From: Shinella lacus
GTDB taxonomy: Bacteria; Pseudomonadota; Alphaproteobacteria; Rhizobiales; Rhizobiaceae
DNA: 64,000 bases
Assembly (NCBI RefSeq): GCF_010994755.1
Contig: NZ_WHSB02000002.1
Location: forward strand, 665,576 to 729,575
Direction of reading: 5' to 3'
Part shown: in pieces, positions 42,598-53,041 of the stretch
Layout of the letters: each line of letters starts with the position of its first letter
How positions within the stretch are numbered: the first letter of the stretch is position 1
The notes under the pieces: generated by a model
Seen by the model: the letters and a program-made list of their open reading frames with translations, nothing else
The model's database searches: none
Told to the model about the DNA's origin: nothing
Translations under genes and position numbers: made by a program

Positions 42598-43997
42598 CGG
42601 AAGAACTGGCGGATGCGCTGGCCGTCACGCTCGATTTCGACGCGCCAGATGGACGGGTCCTCGTTGACGAGGGAGGCGAGATTCTCGGTGGAGGCGACCT
42701 GCGTGCCGTTCAGCTCGATGATGATATCGCGCGGCTGCAGGCCGATGCGCGCGGCCGGCGAGCCGCGATTGATTTCCGTCACGACGACGCCGGTCGTCGC
42801 CCGGTTGGTCGGCATGCGCAGCTCCTCGGCGACCCGCGGCGACAGGTTGGCGACCACGGCGCCGGAGAAGGGATTGCGGCCTTCGATCAGCCGTTCGTCG
42901 CGCGGCGTCGTTTCCGGCGCGCGGTCGAGCGAGAGCGTTAGCTCCTCTTCCTTGCCGTTGTTGACGACCGTGATGCGCGCCGTGCCGCCGATGCCGACGG
43001 TGGTGAGGCGATAGCCGAGCGCATCGGGGTGCTCGACGGACACGCCGTTGACGGCGGTGACGACCTCGCCCGCCTTCATGCCGGCCTTTTCCGCCGGGCT
43101 GCCGGCCTGCACCTGCGAAATCAGCGCGCCCCGCGCCCGCTCCAGCCCGAGCGCCTCGGCGACTTCCGAGGTGACCGCCTCGAAGGTCGCGCCGATGAAC
43201 GGACGGTCGAAGCTGGCGCTGCCGTTTTCGGCGCTGGCGACGAAGGTTTTTACCAGATTGGCCGGGATGGCGAAGCCGACGCCGTTCGAGCCGCCACCGC
43301 GCGAGAAGATCGCGGTGTTGATGCCGATCAGCTCGCCGTTCATGTTGATGAGGCCGCCGCCGGAATTGCCGGGATTGATCGCGGCATCCGTCTGGATGAA
43401 GAAGCCGAAATCGCCCGAGCGGACCTGGTTGCGCGCGAGCGCCGAGACGATGCCGCTCGTCACCGTCTGGCCGACGCCGAACGGGTTGCCGATGGCGAGC
43501 ACCAGGTCGCCGACCTGCACCGCGTCGCTGTCGCCGAGCGGCAGCGCCGTGAAATCGGCATCCGCCTTGATCTTCAGCACCGCGAGGTCGACGCGCTCGT
43601 CCTTGAGCACCACCGTGCTTTCATATTCGCGGCCATCCGCCAGCGCGATCTTGATGTCGCTTGCACCCTCGATCACGTGGTTGTTCGTCACCACGATGCC
43701 CTTGGAGCCGACGATGACGCCCGAGCCGAGCGACGACTGCTTTTCGCTGCGGTTCGGCATGCGCTGGCCGAAGAACTCCTCGAAGAAGGGATCGCCTTCG
43801 AAGATCGAGCGGCGCTCGACGACGCGCTCGGCATAGACGTTCACGACGGCGTTCTCGACCTGCTTGACGAGCGGCGCGAAGGAGAGTTGCATTTCCGTGC
43901 GCGACTGCGGCACGGTGCGCTCCTCAGCGGTTGCGGGCGTGACCAACGCGAGCGCAACGACGAGCGGGGCGGCAAGCAGGATGCGGACTTTCGGCAT
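42594..43997 (-). CDS. degP: Deg-family periplasmic serine protease
   Basis: A 467-residue periplasmic HtrA/Do protease with a signal peptide ending near ATAEER. The catalytic triad is His in TNNHVIEGA, Asp in ERVDLAVLKI and Ser in NPGNSGGGLIN. Two PDZ domains follow (GALISQVQAGSPAEKAGMK and GVVVTEINRGSPAARIGLQP). It removes misfolded envelope proteins. ATG 43997 starts MPKVRILLAAP. Its stop overlaps the rarA start by four bases. Confidence 0.93.
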   Translation of the reverse strand: MPKVRILLAAPLVVALALVTPATAEERTVPQSRTEMQLSFAPLVKQVENAVVNVYAERVVERRSIFEGDPFFEEFFGQRMPNRSEKQSSLGSGVIVGSKGIVVTNNHVIEGASDIKIALADGREYESTVVLKDERVDLAVLKIKADADFTALPLGDSDAVQVGDLVLAIGNPFGVGQTVTSGIVSALARNQVRSGDFGFFIQTDAAINPGNSGGGLINMNGELIGINTAIFSRGGGSNGVGFAIPANLVKTFVASAENGSASFDRPFIGATFEAVTSEVAEALGLERARGALISQVQAGSPAEKAGMKAGEVVTAVNGVSVEHPDALGYRLTTVGIGGTARITVVNNGKEEELTLSLDRAPETTPRDERLIEGRNPFSGAVVANLSPRVAEELRMPTNRATTGVVVTEINRGSPAARIGLQPRDIIIELNGTQVASTENLASLVNEDPSIWRVEIERDGQRIRQFFR

Positions 43998-44201
43998 GGA
44001 CGAGTCTCCTTCGTGTCTGCGCCACGATCAGATAGGATTTCGCAGGAAAAAAGGCAAACTGCGCCGCGCCGGACCGAATGATGGGCGTCACGCGCAACGC
44101 ACGAAAAAGTGGTCGCCGGAAATCTTTTGCGGCCGTTGAAACAACACGAGCCTTGTTTACGTAGGAACCAGGGAAAGCAACCAACAGATCGAGCCCCCAC
44201 C

Positions 44202-45143
44202 ATGTCCTTCTACCGTCCGCCCCGCGTCCCCGCCTCGCAGATCACGCCGGAACACTGTTTCCTCAGCCGCCGCTCCTTTCTCGCCGCAGCGGCGGGTGGG
44301 GCACTGGCGGCGGCAGGTTCGGCCGCTTTCGCAGCGCCGCTGACCGCGTCCAAAAGCCAATATATGGTCGATGAGACGCTGACGCCCGAAAAGGACGTGA
44401 CCAGCTATAACAATTTCTACGAATTCGGCACGGGCAAGGGCGACCCGGTGGCCAACGCCACGGACTTCAAGGCGACGCCCTGGACGGTGAAGGTCGACGG
44501 CCTCGTCGGCAAGCCGAAGGAATTCGGGCTGGAAGAGCTGCTGGCCCTGCCGCTCGAAGAGCGCGTCTACCGCATGCGCTGCGTCGAAGCCTGGTCGATG
44601 GTGATCCCCTGGATCGGCTTTCCGCTTGCGGCCCTCCTCGACAAGGTGGAGCCGCTGGGTGACGCGAAATACGTCGCCTTCGAAACGGTCGTGCGGCCGG
44701 AGGAAATGCCGGGCCAGTCCGGCTTCTTCCAGCCGCTTCCCTGGCCCTATGTCGAGGGCCTGCGGCTCGATGAGGCCCGCCATCCGCTGGCGATCCTCGC
44801 CGTCGGCGTCTATGGCAAGACGCTGCCCAACCAGAACGGTGCGCCGATCCGCCTCGTCGTGCCGTGGAAATATGGCTTCAAGGGCATCAAGTCGATCGTC
44901 CGGATCACCCTCACCGACAAGCAGCCGCCCTCCACCTGGAACCTCTCCGCCTCGAACGAATACGGCTTCTACGCCAACGTCAATCCGGAGGTGGACCACC
45001 CGCGCTGGAGCCAGGCAAGCGAGAACCGCATCGGCGAAGGCGGCTTCTTCGGCGCGAACCGCCGCCCGACGCTGCCCTTCAACGGCTATGCCGAGGAGGT
45101 CGCAGGCCTCTATTCCGGCATGGACCTTCGGGCGAATTTCTGA
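44202..45143 (+). CDS. msrP: Periplasmic methionine-sulfoxide reductase, catalytic subunit
   Basis: A 313-residue molybdenum enzyme (YedY type) that reduces protein Met-sulfoxide. It has a Tat signal, [18 protein letters not shown], and the molybdopterin Cys in [18 protein letters not shown]. The [13 protein letters not shown] and [15 protein letters not shown] stretches match the family. ATG 44202 begins MSFYRPPRV. Its stop overlaps the msrQ start by one base, so the subunits are coupled. Confidence 0.93.
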   Translation: MSFYRPPRVPASQITPEHCFLSRRSFLAAAAGGALAAAGSAAFAAPLTASKSQYMVDETLTPEKDVTSYNNFYEFGTGKGDPVANATDFKATPWTVKVDGLVGKPKEFGLEELLALPLEERVYRMRCVEAWSMVIPWIGFPLAALLDKVEPLGDAKYVAFETVVRPEEMPGQSGFFQPLPWPYVEGLRLDEARHPLAILAVGVYGKTLPNQNGAPIRLVVPWKYGFKGIKSIVRITLTDKQPPSTWNLSASNEYGFYANVNPEVDHPRWSQASENRIGEGGFFGANRRPTLPFNGYAEEVAGLYSGMDLRANF

Positions 45144-45799
45144 TGGCCGGCCTGCCCGCCCTGCCCCGTAAATATCACGCGGCGTCGATCTGGCTGCTTT
45201 ATGCTGTAGGCCTCCTGCCGGCGGCCTATGGCTTCTATCTCGGCGCGACAGGCCGCCTGCCCGGCAATCCGGTCAAGGAGTTCGAACACCTGCTCGGCCT
45301 GTGGGCGCTGCGTTTCCTCGTCTTAGCGCTCGCCATCTCGCCGATCCGCGATCTCTTCGGAATCAACTGGGTGCGTTACCGGCGCGCACTCGGATTGCTC
45401 GCCTTCTGGTACGTGCTGATGCACTTCCTGACGTATATGGTGCTCGACCAGTACCTGAATTTCGCGGCCATCATCACCGACATCGCCAAACGGCCGTTCA
45501 TCACCATCGGCATGGCAGCTTTCGTGATGCTGATCCCGCTGGCGCTGACCTCGAACAACTGGTCCATCCGAAAGCTCGGGCCGCGCTGGGTCAGGCTGCA
45601 TAAGCTCGTCTACATCATCGCAGCCTGCGGCGCGCTGCACTTCGCCATGGCGGTGAAGGTCGTGGGGCCGGAGCAATGGCTCTATATCGTCCTCGTGCTC
45701 CTGCTTCTCGCCTATCGATTGATACGGCCGATGCTGCGCGGGAAGAAGCGGGCAAGGCCGCAGGCGACCAGCGTTCGCGGGCAGGAACGCTCGGCCTAG
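45143..45799 (+). CDS. msrQ: Heme-binding membrane subunit of MsrPQ
   Basis: A 218-residue inner-membrane protein with about six transmembrane helices (WLLYAVGLLPAAYGFYLGA, RALGLLAFWYVLMHFLTYM, LHKLVYIIAACGALHFAM). The conserved His in MHFLTYM, in RLHKLVYI and in GALHFAMAVK likely bind b-type hemes. It passes electrons from the quinone pool or flavin to MsrP. The ATG at 45143 overlaps msrP. This fits the known two-gene operon. Confidence 0.92.
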   Translation: MAGLPALPRKYHAASIWLLYAVGLLPAAYGFYLGATGRLPGNPVKEFEHLLGLWALRFLVLALAISPIRDLFGINWVRYRRALGLLAFWYVLMHFLTYMVLDQYLNFAAIITDIAKRPFITIGMAAFVMLIPLALTSNNWSIRKLGPRWVRLHKLVYIIAACGALHFAMAVKVVGPEQWLYIVLVLLLLAYRLIRPMLRGKKRARPQATSVRGQERSA

Positions 45800-45812
45800 C
45801 CGAAGCCATTCA

Positions 45813-46985
45813 TTATACGACGAAGAGCTTCGGCCCTGCCTGCGGCGATCCCTCCGCGACGCTGCTGACGACCCGGTTGCGGCCGTTGCTTTTGGCGAGG
45901 TAGAGCAGCCTGTCGGCGCGGCTGATCGCATCATGGATGCTGTGATCGCCAGCAGCCGTCACGGCCACGCCGAAGCTGGCGGTAATCGAGTGGTCGATGC
46001 CGATGCCGCTCAGGTCACGCTCGGACAGCGCGATGCGGACGGTGTTGGCGAGCGTATGGGCGTCCTGCAAGCGGCAGTTCGGCAGGTGGGCAATGAACTC
46101 CTCGCCGCCGAAGCGGGCCACGGCAACACCCGGCCAGGAGAGCGTGCGCAGCAGGGCGGCCACCTCCCGGATGGCCTCGTCGCCTGCGGCATGGCCGAAG
46201 CGGTCATTGATCGACTTGAACCAGTCGATGTCGGCAACGATGATGGCGGCCTCGCCCTTTGCGGTGCGTGCATTCTGGCCGATGAACTGCTCGAAGCCCC
46301 GGCGATTGAGAAGGCCGGTCAGCGGATCTTCCTCCGCCGCCTTGCGGTGCCCCTCGACAATGCGCAGCGCGACCGATGCAAGCGCCGTCAGGGCCGTCAG
46401 CAGCGCGCCGATGGTCGCCGTGATCTGCATGACGAACGCGTAGGACGAACCGATGAATTCGTCCATCGCCAGCGTGCCGGCCATGATGAAGAAGATCACC
46501 GTGCGCACGGACGTCTCCAGCACCACGAACCCCACTGCACCGAACAGCGCGCGATCGATCCAGCTGCTCGAACGGCGCCACGAGGATGCCATCGCGACCA
46601 GCAGCAGGGCGCAGCAGGCGACATCGCTGATGAAGAGCTCGAAGCGCAGGCTCTCTGCGGCGAGAACCGCGTAGCCGATGCCGGCATAGGCTAGCGCGGC
46701 CATGGCAAGACGCGCGGCCACAAGGCGGGGCGCGTCGAAGTGGGTGACGAGCGCGTGGCCGTAGAGGAGGAAAGCGCAAAGGAAAGCGGCATCCGCCGTC
46801 ATCGCCACCACGAAGACCGGCGCGACGGCTTGCAGAAGCGGCGCGAGGAAGCCGATCGCGGCGCAGAGGTAACCCGCGCCCCAGAACAAGGCGGCGCGAT
46901 TGCCGAAGCGCGCCACGACGAGAAATGCGACGCCAAACAGGGTGAGAACCATCGGCAGCAGATATGCGAAATTCTCGGCCATCAC
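45813..46985 (-). CDS. Membrane diguanylate cyclase without I-site
   Basis: A 390-residue protein with seven or so membrane helices in the first 200 residues (LLPMVLTLFGVAFLVVARF and onward) and a GGDEF domain, DPLTGLLNRRGF, VADIDWFKSINDRFGHAAGD and the active loop ARFGGEEFIAH. The position five residues before GGEEF holds PGVA rather than RxxD, so there is no product feedback site. It should make c-di-GMP. It converges with msrQ, 13 bases apart. Confidence 0.87.
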   Translation of the reverse strand: MMAENFAYLLPMVLTLFGVAFLVVARFGNRAALFWGAGYLCAAIGFLAPLLQAVAPVFVVAMTADAAFLCAFLLYGHALVTHFDAPRLVAARLAMAALAYAGIGYAVLAAESLRFELFISDVACCALLLVAMASSWRRSSSWIDRALFGAVGFVVLETSVRTVIFFIMAGTLAMDEFIGSSYAFVMQITATIGALLTALTALASVALRIVEGHRKAAEEDPLTGLLNRRGFEQFIGQNARTAKGEAAIIVADIDWFKSINDRFGHAAGDEAIREVAALLRTLSWPGVAVARFGGEEFIAHLPNCRLQDAHTLANTVRIALSERDLSGIGIDHSITASFGVAVTAAGDHSIHDAISRADRLLYLAKSNGRNRVVSSVAEGSPQAGPKLFVV

Positions 46986-47188
46986 TCAAACTCGATTAAA
47001 CTCCGCCAGAACTTTAAATCCCGGGGCTAAAGACAATCCGTAGGAATATGCTTTCCAAAATCTTTCCTGCGGATTTTGACGGCGCGCCAGGCGTTAACCG
47101 CCACCCCCACGCGCCTACCACCAATGAGATATTCCGGACGACGGATGGATAGCTGGCGCGAAAGAAACGAGCGATCCATCCTGCCGCG

Positions 47189-47899
47189 ATGGAAACGCTC
47201 GAAAACCAGCGCACCTTCTGGAACACCTGGAACGCCGACAACCGGGAAGACCGGATCAGCGAGGTCTCGCGACGCCAGGCGGAAGTCGTCACCGGCTGGC
47301 TCGACGAGCAGCCGGGCCGCAACCTCGATATCCTGGAAGTGGGCTGCGGCACGGGCTGGTTCTGCCCGCAACTCTCCCGGTATGGCCGGGTCATCGGCAC
47401 GGACCTTTCCGACGACGTGCTGCGACGGGCGCAGGCGCGCTGGCCCGGTGTCGGCTTCATCGCCGGCGATTTCGCGACGATGCCGTTTGCGGACGCCAGC
47501 TTCGACGTCATCGTCAGCCTGGAAGTGCTCTCCCATGTCGCCGACCAGGAGGCCTTCGTCGCCCGCATCGCCCAGCTTCTGCGCCCCGGCGGCCTGCTGC
47601 TGCTTGCCACCCAGAACAGGACCGTGCTCAGCACCCATTGCAAGATACCGCCGCCTGCCCCCGGACAGCTACGGAACTGGGTGGACCGGTGGCAGCTCGA
47701 CGCGTTGCTCCGGCCGCATTTCAACGTCGAAAACCTCGTCTCGGTCACGCCCATTGCCCACAAGGGGGTTCGCCACATCCTCGCCGGCCGGAGGCTGAAT
47801 GCCCTTCTCGGGCCGGCCGTCGGCCACGCATGGCGCACCATCATGGAACGGCGCGACTGGGGCTGGACGCTGATGGCGCGGGCGCGAAAGCCGAAATAG
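47189..47899 (+). CDS. Class I SAM-dependent methyltransferase
   Basis: A 236-residue Rossmann-fold methyltransferase. Motif I is DILEVGCGTGWFCPQLS, followed by VIGTDLSDDVLRRA, GFIAGDFATMPFADASFDVIVSLEVLSHV, and LLRPGGLLLLATQN. It is a stand-alone methyltransferase with no cue to its acceptor. A bidirectional terminator lies after it, next to the ribosomal cluster. ATG 47189 begins METLENQ; a good ribosome site is absent. Confidence 0.85.
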   Translation: METLENQRTFWNTWNADNREDRISEVSRRQAEVVTGWLDEQPGRNLDILEVGCGTGWFCPQLSRYGRVIGTDLSDDVLRRAQARWPGVGFIAGDFATMPFADASFDVIVSLEVLSHVADQEAFVARIAQLLRPGGLLLLATQNRTVLSTHCKIPPPAPGQLRNWVDRWQLDALLRPHFNVENLVSVTPIAHKGVRHILAGRRLNALLGPAVGHAWRTIMERRDWGWTLMARARKPK

Positions 47900-47907
47900 C
47901 CGCAAAG

Positions 47908-47939
47908 AAAAAGGCCGGGGACATGCCCCGGCCTTTTTT
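47908..47939. terminator. Bidirectional terminator at the end of the alpha operon
   Basis: AAAAAGGCCGGGG and CCCCGGCCTTTTT form a long perfect stem with a short loop, with a T run on each strand. It ends both the methyltransferase gene and the rpoA-rplQ transcript. Confidence 0.88.
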
Positions 47940-47961
47940 ATTCAATCCCGTAAACCGGCGA

Positions 47962-48384
47962 TCAGGCTGCTTCGGCCTGCGCTTCGGCTTCCGTGCGGGC
48001 GAGGTCCTTCGCGCCCTTTGCGGAAGCGTCGCGGTCAACGAATTCGATGACGGCGAGCGGAGCGTTGTCGCCACGACGGTAGCCGGCCTTCATGATGCGA
48101 AGGTAGCCGCCATTGCGGGTGGCGTAACGGGTTGCGATGGCGTCGAACAGCTTGGCGACGACGGCAACGTCACGGATCTGCGAGATCGCCTGGCGGCGAG
48201 CGTGCAGGTCGCCGCGCTTGCCGAGGGTGACGAGCTTCTCGACGATCGGGCGAATTTCCTTCGCCTTCGGCAGCGTGGTGACGATCTGCTCATGTTCGAT
48301 GAGCGAGGCAGCCATGTTGGCGAACATCGCCTTGCGGTGGCTGGCAGTACGGTTGAGTTTGCGGCCCGAATTCTGGTGGCGCAT
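47962..48384 (-). CDS. rplQ: 50S ribosomal protein L17
   Basis: A 140-residue large-subunit protein, with the [20 protein letters not shown] start and [16 protein letters not shown] typical of L17. The C-terminal Ala/Glu-rich extension (EAEAQAEAA) is longer than in E. coli (127 residues). It is the last gene of the ribosomal cluster and follows rpoA by 45 bases. Confidence 0.97.
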   Translation of the reverse strand: MRHQNSGRKLNRTASHRKAMFANMAASLIEHEQIVTTLPKAKEIRPIVEKLVTLGKRGDLHARRQAISQIRDVAVVAKLFDAIATRYATRNGGYLRIMKAGYRRGDNAPLAVIEFVDRDASAKGAKDLARTEAEAQAEAA

Positions 48385-48429
48385 CTCGGTTCTCCTTCAC
48401 ATGCAGGCTGAAAACCTGCCGTTTGATGG

Positions 48430-49440
48430 TTAATATTGGTCTTCGTAACGCTTTGCGAGATCTTCGATGTTCTCAGGCGGCCATGCCGGCACTTCCATGC
48501 CGAGGTGCAGGCCCATGGAAGCGAGAACTTCCTTGATTTCGTTCAGCGACTTGCGACCAAAATTCGGGGTGCGAAGCATTTCGGCTTCGGTCTTCTGAAT
48601 GAGATCGCCAATGTAGACGATGTTGTCGTTCTTCAGGCAGTTCGCCGAACGGACGGAAAGTTCCAGTTCGTCGACCTTCTTGAGGAGCGCCGGGTTAAAG
48701 GCGAGCTCGGTGACCGACTCTTCTTCGGCTTCCTTCTGCGGTTCGTCGAAGTTGACGAAGACCGAGAGCTGGTCCTGAAGAATGCGGGCCGCGAACGCGA
48801 TCGCATCTTCGCCGGTGACGGAGCCGTCGGTCTCGATGGACATCGTCAGCTTGTCATAGTCGAGAACCTGGCCTTCGCGGGTGTTTTCCACCTTGTAGGA
48901 CACTTTCTTGACAGGCGAGTAGAGGCTGTCGACCGGGATGAGGCCGATCGGCGCGTCTTCGGAACGGTTGCGGTCGGCGGGCACATAGCCCTTGCCGTTG
49001 TTGACCGTGAACTCCATGCGGATTTCGGCGCCCTCGTCGAGGGTGCAGATCACATGGTTGGGGTTCAGGATCTCGATGTCGCCGACCGTCTGGATGTCAC
49101 CAGCCGTTACGACGCCCGGACCCTGCTTGCGCACGACCATACGCTTGGAATCGTCGCCATCCATCTTGATGGCGATTTCCTTGATGTTAAGCACGATGTC
49201 GGTCACGTCTTCGCGGACACCCGGGATCGACGAGAACTCGTGTAGCACGCCGTCGATCTGCACGGCGGTAACAGCCGCACCGCGCAGCGACGACAGGAGA
49301 ACGCGACGCAGCGCGTTGCCGAGCGTCAGGCCAAAGCCCCGCTCCAGCGGCTCGGCAACAAGGCTTGCCTTGGTGCGGCCGGAGGAGGAGAACTCCACCT
49401 TGTTCGGCTTGATCAGTTCCTGCCAGTTTTTCTGGATCAT
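48430..49440 (-). CDS. rpoA: RNA polymerase subunit alpha
   Basis: A 336-residue alpha subunit. The assembly domain includes [22 protein letters not shown], and the C-terminal domain begins [16 protein letters not shown] and contains [21 protein letters not shown], the UP-element contact region. ATG 49440 begins [10 protein letters not shown], as in relatives; an upstream ATG at 49473 is rejected. Downstream of rpsK, upstream of rplQ. Confidence 0.97.
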   Translation of the reverse strand: MIQKNWQELIKPNKVEFSSSGRTKASLVAEPLERGFGLTLGNALRRVLLSSLRGAAVTAVQIDGVLHEFSSIPGVREDVTDIVLNIKEIAIKMDGDDSKRMVVRKQGPGVVTAGDIQTVGDIEILNPNHVICTLDEGAEIRMEFTVNNGKGYVPADRNRSEDAPIGLIPVDSLYSPVKKVSYKVENTREGQVLDYDKLTMSIETDGSVTGEDAIAFAARILQDQLSVFVNFDEPQKEAEEESVTELAFNPALLKKVDELELSVRSANCLKNDNIVYIGDLIQKTEAEMLRTPNFGRKSLNEIKEVLASMGLHLGMEVPAWPPENIEDLAKRYEDQY

Positions 49441-49543
49441 ATGTTTTGCCTTCCGTTCGCCGCCACCATCCAATCGTGACGGCCGAGCCCTGAAGATCCG
49501 CGAAAGCCGGAAACCGGCTTCCGCAGCAATTCGAATGCGATGA

Positions 49544-49933
49544 TCAGACGCGGCGCTTCTTGCGCGGGCGGCAACCGTTGTGCGGGATCGGGGTCACGTC
49601 GCGGATCGACGTGATCATGAAGCCGGCAGCCTGGAGGGCGCGCAGAGCCGATTCACGGCCGGAACCCGGACCGCAGACTTCGACTTCCAGCGACTTCATG
49701 CCGTGTTCCTGGGCCTTCTTGGCGCAGTCTTCGGCAGCGATCTGGGCAGCAAACGGGGTCGACTTGCGCGAACCCTTGAAGCCCTTTGCACCGGCCGACG
49801 ACCAGGCAATGGCGTTGCCCTGTGCATCGGTGATGGTGATCATCGTGTTGTTGAACGAAGAATTGACGTGAGCAACACCCGAGGTGATGTTCTTGCGTTC
49901 GCGACGGCGGACGCGTGCGGCTTCCTTGGCCAT
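49544..49933 (-). CDS. rpsK: 30S ribosomal protein S11
   Basis: A 129-residue small-subunit protein of the platform. [37 protein letters not shown] and [16 protein letters not shown] are the family landmarks. ATG 49933 begins [12 protein letters not shown] 242-base gap with a hairpin and imperfect direct repeats separates it from rpsM, so it may have its own promoter. Confidence 0.97.
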   Translation of the reverse strand: MAKEAARVRRRERKNITSGVAHVNSSFNNTMITITDAQGNAIAWSSAGAKGFKGSRKSTPFAAQIAAEDCAKKAQEHGMKSLEVEVCGPGSGRESALRALQAAGFMITSIRDVTPIPHNGCRPRKKRRV

Positions 49934-49960
49934 GGATAGTCCTTTCGTTGATCTCGACAC

Positions 49961-50085
49961 CGCCGTAGTTCCAGCGGCTCCACCGGGCGGAGGCTTGGCC
50001 CCTGCCCTGAATAAAATTTGCACACCGGCCCTAGGGCGTCGCGTGCGGCGATATCGTCACTGCCGTAGTGCCAGCAGCTCCACCG
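49961..50085. repeat. Imperfect direct repeat between rpsK and rpsM
   Basis: About 25 bases (GCCGTAGTTCCAGCGGCTCCACCG at 49962 and GCCGTAGTGCCAGCAGCTCCACCG at 50061 differ at two or three positions) are repeated 99 bases apart; each copy is followed by GGCTTGG. Possibly a local duplication or a small repetitive element. Role unknown. Confidence 0.5.
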
Positions 50086-50125
50086 ACCGGGACAAAGGCT
50101 TGGCGCCAAGCCCCGCTCGAAACTC

Positions 50126-50154
50126 AAAAGAGGCCGGCGCGACGCGCCAGCCTC
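50126..50154 (-). terminator. Terminator-like hairpin after rpsM
   Basis: On the minus strand GAGGCTGGCG and CGCCGGCCTC pair over a CGTCG loop (one G-T pair), followed by TTTTGAGTTT. It begins about 20 bases after the rpsM stop. Confidence 0.6.
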
Positions 50155-50175
50155 CCGTTCCCCGTTTCCGGGAAA

Positions 50176-50544
50176 TTACTTCTTCTTGCCTGCAATGGCC
50201 TTCGCCGGGCCCTTGCGGGTACGGGCGTTGGTGTGCGTGCGCTGACCGCGGACCGGAAGGCCACGACGGTGACGCAGACCACGGTAGCAACCGAGGTCCA
50301 TGAGACGCTTGATGTTCATCGAGGTCTCGCGACGCAGGTCGCCTTCGACCTGGTAGTCGCGGTCGATGGCTTCGCGGATCTGCAGGATTTCTGCGTCCGT
50401 CAGCTGGTGAACGCGACGATCAGCCGGGATACCGACCTTCTCGATGATTTCCTGTGCAAACTTCGGGCCGATCCCGTGAATGTAACGCAGCGCGATGACA
50501 ACGCGCTTCGCAGTCGGGATGTTGACGCCAGCGATACGTGCCAC
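50176..50544 (-). CDS. rpsM: 30S ribosomal protein S13
   Basis: A 122-residue small-subunit head protein. [30 protein letters not shown] and [25 protein letters not shown] match S13. A good promoter lies about 170 bases upstream, and a hairpin follows. It is separated from adk by 273 bases, unlike in E. coli where S13 starts the alpha operon after secY and rpmJ. Confidence 0.97.
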   Translation of the reverse strand: MARIAGVNIPTAKRVVIALRYIHGIGPKFAQEIIEKVGIPADRRVHQLTDAEILQIREAIDRDYQVEGDLRRETSMNIKRLMDLGCYRGLRHRRGLPVRGQRTHTNARTRKGPAKAIAGKKK

Positions 50545-50715
50545 GCCTGTTCTCCTTGCTTCCAGTTGCCATCCGGCAAGTGGTCTTCTTCATTTGAAGC
50601 GGCTCCAAAGCCGCGTCGCTCAGTTGATGTCCGTGACACGTCGAAAGCGACCGCACCCGGACTTCGTTCTTGGAAGTCCGCGCCGATCGCAATGGTATGT
50701 CGCGAGTTGGCGCTG

Positions 50716-50744
50716 TCATAAGGGGGAATCGGCTAAAAAGTCAA
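50716..50744 (-). promoter_or_regulatory. Sigma70-type promoter upstream of rpsM
   Basis: On the minus strand TTGACT (50739-50744) and TTATGA (50716-50721) are exactly 17 bases apart. The site lies in the adk-rpsM gap, about 170 bases before rpsM, and gives the alpha genes their own promoter. Confidence 0.65.
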
Positions 50745-50817
50745 CTCCCCGGCAGATCCTTTTTCGGATTCCGGGCTGCAAAGCAACCGCTTCACACTTT
50801 TCCCGGAATTGCTCCTA

Positions 50818-51402
50818 TCAGGCGTTCTCCAGGATTCCGGCAATCTCTGCCGTCACCACGTCGACATTGGCCATGCCGTCGACCGTCTGGAGCTTGCCGG
50901 TCGATGCGTAGTAGCTCGACAGCGGCGCGGTCTTTTCGCGGTATTCCGTCAAGCGGCGCTTGAAGGCTTCCGGATTGTCGTCGGAGCGAACCGTGCCGCC
51001 GGCGGCGACCGTTTCGGCCACGCGATTCTCCATGCGCTTGACCAGCGCATCCTCATCGACCTTCAGCTCGATGACGGCGTCGAGCGCGATGCCCTTGCCG
51101 GCGAGGATCCGGTCGAGGGCTTCGGCCTGCGGAACCGTGCGCGGGTACCCGTCGAGGATGAAGCCCTTGGCACAGTCGGCCGAATCGATTCGGTCGGACA
51201 CGATCTCGTTGACGATGGCGTCGGAAACGAGCTGGCCGGCGTCCATGACGGCCTTCGCGCGTTTGCCGACATCCGTGCCGGCGGCAACGGCCGCCCGCAG
51301 CATGTCACCCGTGGAAAGCTGCGGAATACCGTGCCTCTCCGTCAGGAGCTTGGCTTGCGTTCCCTTGCCAGCGCCCGGCGGCCCCAGAAAAATCAGTCTC
51401 AT
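50818..51402 (-). CDS. adk: Adenylate kinase, short type
   Basis: A 194-residue kinase that interconverts ATP + AMP and two ADP. The P-loop is [15 protein letters not shown], and [17 protein letters not shown] is the LID-side NMP motif. It is shorter than E. coli adk (214), without a long zinc-type LID. The start overlaps the secY stop by four bases, so adk is cotranscribed and coupled with secY. Confidence 0.96.
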   Translation of the reverse strand: MRLIFLGPPGAGKGTQAKLLTERHGIPQLSTGDMLRAAVAAGTDVGKRAKAVMDAGQLVSDAIVNEIVSDRIDSADCAKGFILDGYPRTVPQAEALDRILAGKGIALDAVIELKVDEDALVKRMENRVAETVAAGGTVRSDDNPEAFKRRLTEYREKTAPLSSYYASTGKLQTVDGMANVDVVTAEIAGILENA

Positions 51403-52739
51403 CGTCCCCTCTTTCCTCCACGCAGCTTCGACTTCTTGATCAGCCCCTCATACTGCTGAGCAATCAGGTGACCCTGAATCTGTGCTACAGTATCAAGGGT
51501 CACGCTGACAACAATCAAAAGCGACGTACCACCAAGGTAGAACGGCACACCTGTCTGAGCGATGAGAATTTCGGGAAGAATGCAGACGAACATCAGGTAG
51601 GCCGCGCCGATCACCGTAATGCGGGTCAGCACGTAGTCGATGTATTCCGCGGTGCGTTCGCCCGGACGGATGCCCGGAATGAAGCCGCCATGCTTCTTCA
51701 GATTGTCGGCCGTATCCTTCGGATTGAAGACGATGGCCGTGTAGAAGAAGGCGAAGAAGGCGATCATGCCCGCATAGAGCAGCATGTAGAGCGGCTGGCC
51801 ATGGCCAAGGGCGGCGATGATGGCGGTCGCCCAGGTCGGCAGCTCGGCGGTGTTCGAGAAGCCTGCGAGCGTTGCCGGCAGCAGCAGCAGCGAGGATGCG
51901 AAGATCGCCGGGATGACGCCTGCGGTGTTGAGCTTCAGCGGCAGGTGCGACGTATCGCCCTGGAACATTCGGTTGCCCACCTGTCGCTTCGGATACTGGA
52001 TCAGAAGCCGGCGCTGGGCGCGTTCCACGAAGACGATGAGCGCGATGACGACGACAGCCATGACGACGACGGCGAGAATCACGCCGATCGACAGAGCGCC
52101 GGTGCGGCCGAGTTCGAGGGTTCCGGCGAGTGCGCCCGGAAGGGCGGCGACGATGCCGGCGAAGATGATCAGCGAAATACCGTTGCCGATGCCGCGCGAG
52201 GTGATCTGTTCACCCAGCCACATCAGGAACATCGTGCCGCCGAGCAGCGAGATGACGGTGGAGATGCGGAAGAACCAGCCCGGATCGTTGACCAGCCCTG
52301 CCCCGCTTTCGAGGCCCACCGCGATGCCATAGGCCTGCAGCGTGCCGAGCAGCACCGTGCCGTAGCGGGTGTACTGGTTGATGATCTTGCGGCCCTGTTC
52401 GCCTTCCTTCTTCAGCTGTTCCAGCGAGGGAACGACCGAGGTCATCAGCTGCACGATGATCGACGCGGAAATGTACGGCATGATGCCGAGTGCGAAGATC
52501 GCCATGCGCTCGACGGCGCCGCCGGAGAACATGTTGAAGAGGCCGAGAATGCCGCTGGACTGGCCCTGGAAGGCCTGGGCGAAGGCATCGGGATTGAGGC
52601 CCGGCAACGGGATATAGGTGCCGAGGCGATAGACGAGCAGCGCGCCCAGCGTGAACCAGAGACGCTTCTTCAGATCTTCCGCCTTGGCGAAAGTCGAGAA
52701 GTTGAGATTAGAGGCAAGTTGTTCCGCTGCCGAAGCCAT
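51399..52739 (-). CDS. secY: Preprotein translocase subunit SecY
   Basis: A 446-residue inner-membrane channel subunit with ten membrane segments; [36 protein letters not shown] start, GIFNMFSGG-like plug region ([21 protein letters not shown]) and [12 protein letters not shown] are typical. A promoter lies upstream and a terminator separates it from rplO. Its end overlaps adk by four bases. Confidence 0.96.
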   Translation of the reverse strand: MASAAEQLASNLNFSTFAKAEDLKKRLWFTLGALLVYRLGTYIPLPGLNPDAFAQAFQGQSSGILGLFNMFSGGAVERMAIFALGIMPYISASIIVQLMTSVVPSLEQLKKEGEQGRKIINQYTRYGTVLLGTLQAYGIAVGLESGAGLVNDPGWFFRISTVISLLGGTMFLMWLGEQITSRGIGNGISLIIFAGIVAALPGALAGTLELGRTGALSIGVILAVVVMAVVVIALIVFVERAQRRLLIQYPKRQVGNRMFQGDTSHLPLKLNTAGVIPAIFASSLLLLPATLAGFSNTAELPTWATAIIAALGHGQPLYMLLYAGMIAFFAFFYTAIVFNPKDTADNLKKHGGFIPGIRPGERTAEYIDYVLTRITVIGAAYLMFVCILPEILIAQTGVPFYLGGTSLLIVVSVTLDTVAQIQGHLIAQQYEGLIKKSKLRGGKRGR

Positions 52740-52894
52740 GCATTTCTCCGCGAAGCCGATCCGGCGGCGGGGAGCCCGGCCAGGTCCGGAATGGCTGATC
52801 CGTTTGGCATAGGCGCCCGGCCCTCCTCGGACCGTTTGCTCATGCTGAAATTCGTCGTGCCCGTCTGCCGTTGCGGCAAACTCGGCGGATGGAG

Positions 52895-52923
52895 CCTAAA
52901 CCGGTTGAAACGCGGATTGTCAA
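52895..52923 (-). promoter_or_regulatory. Sigma70-type promoter upstream of secY
   Basis: On the minus strand TTGACA (52918-52923) and TTTAGG (52895-52900) are exactly 17 bases apart, about 150 bases before the secY start. The -35 box is a perfect consensus. It would make secY-adk an independent transcript. Confidence 0.65.
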
Positions 52924-53010
52924 GCAATCCCGGCCTCACCCTGGTTTTAAATTCCGGACAACAGCGGGATGGGGTTCCCGGCCGTCGCTGTGAGGCTCAC
53001 ATATGGGAGC

Positions 53011-53041
53011 AAAATCGCCCGGTGTGAAGCACACCGGGCGA
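53011..53041 (-). terminator. Intrinsic terminator after rplO
   Basis: On the minus strand TCGCCCGGTGTG and CACACCGGGCGA form a 12-bp perfect stem over a short loop, followed by TTTTGC. It lies just after the rplO stop and separates the spc genes from secY. Confidence 0.8.
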
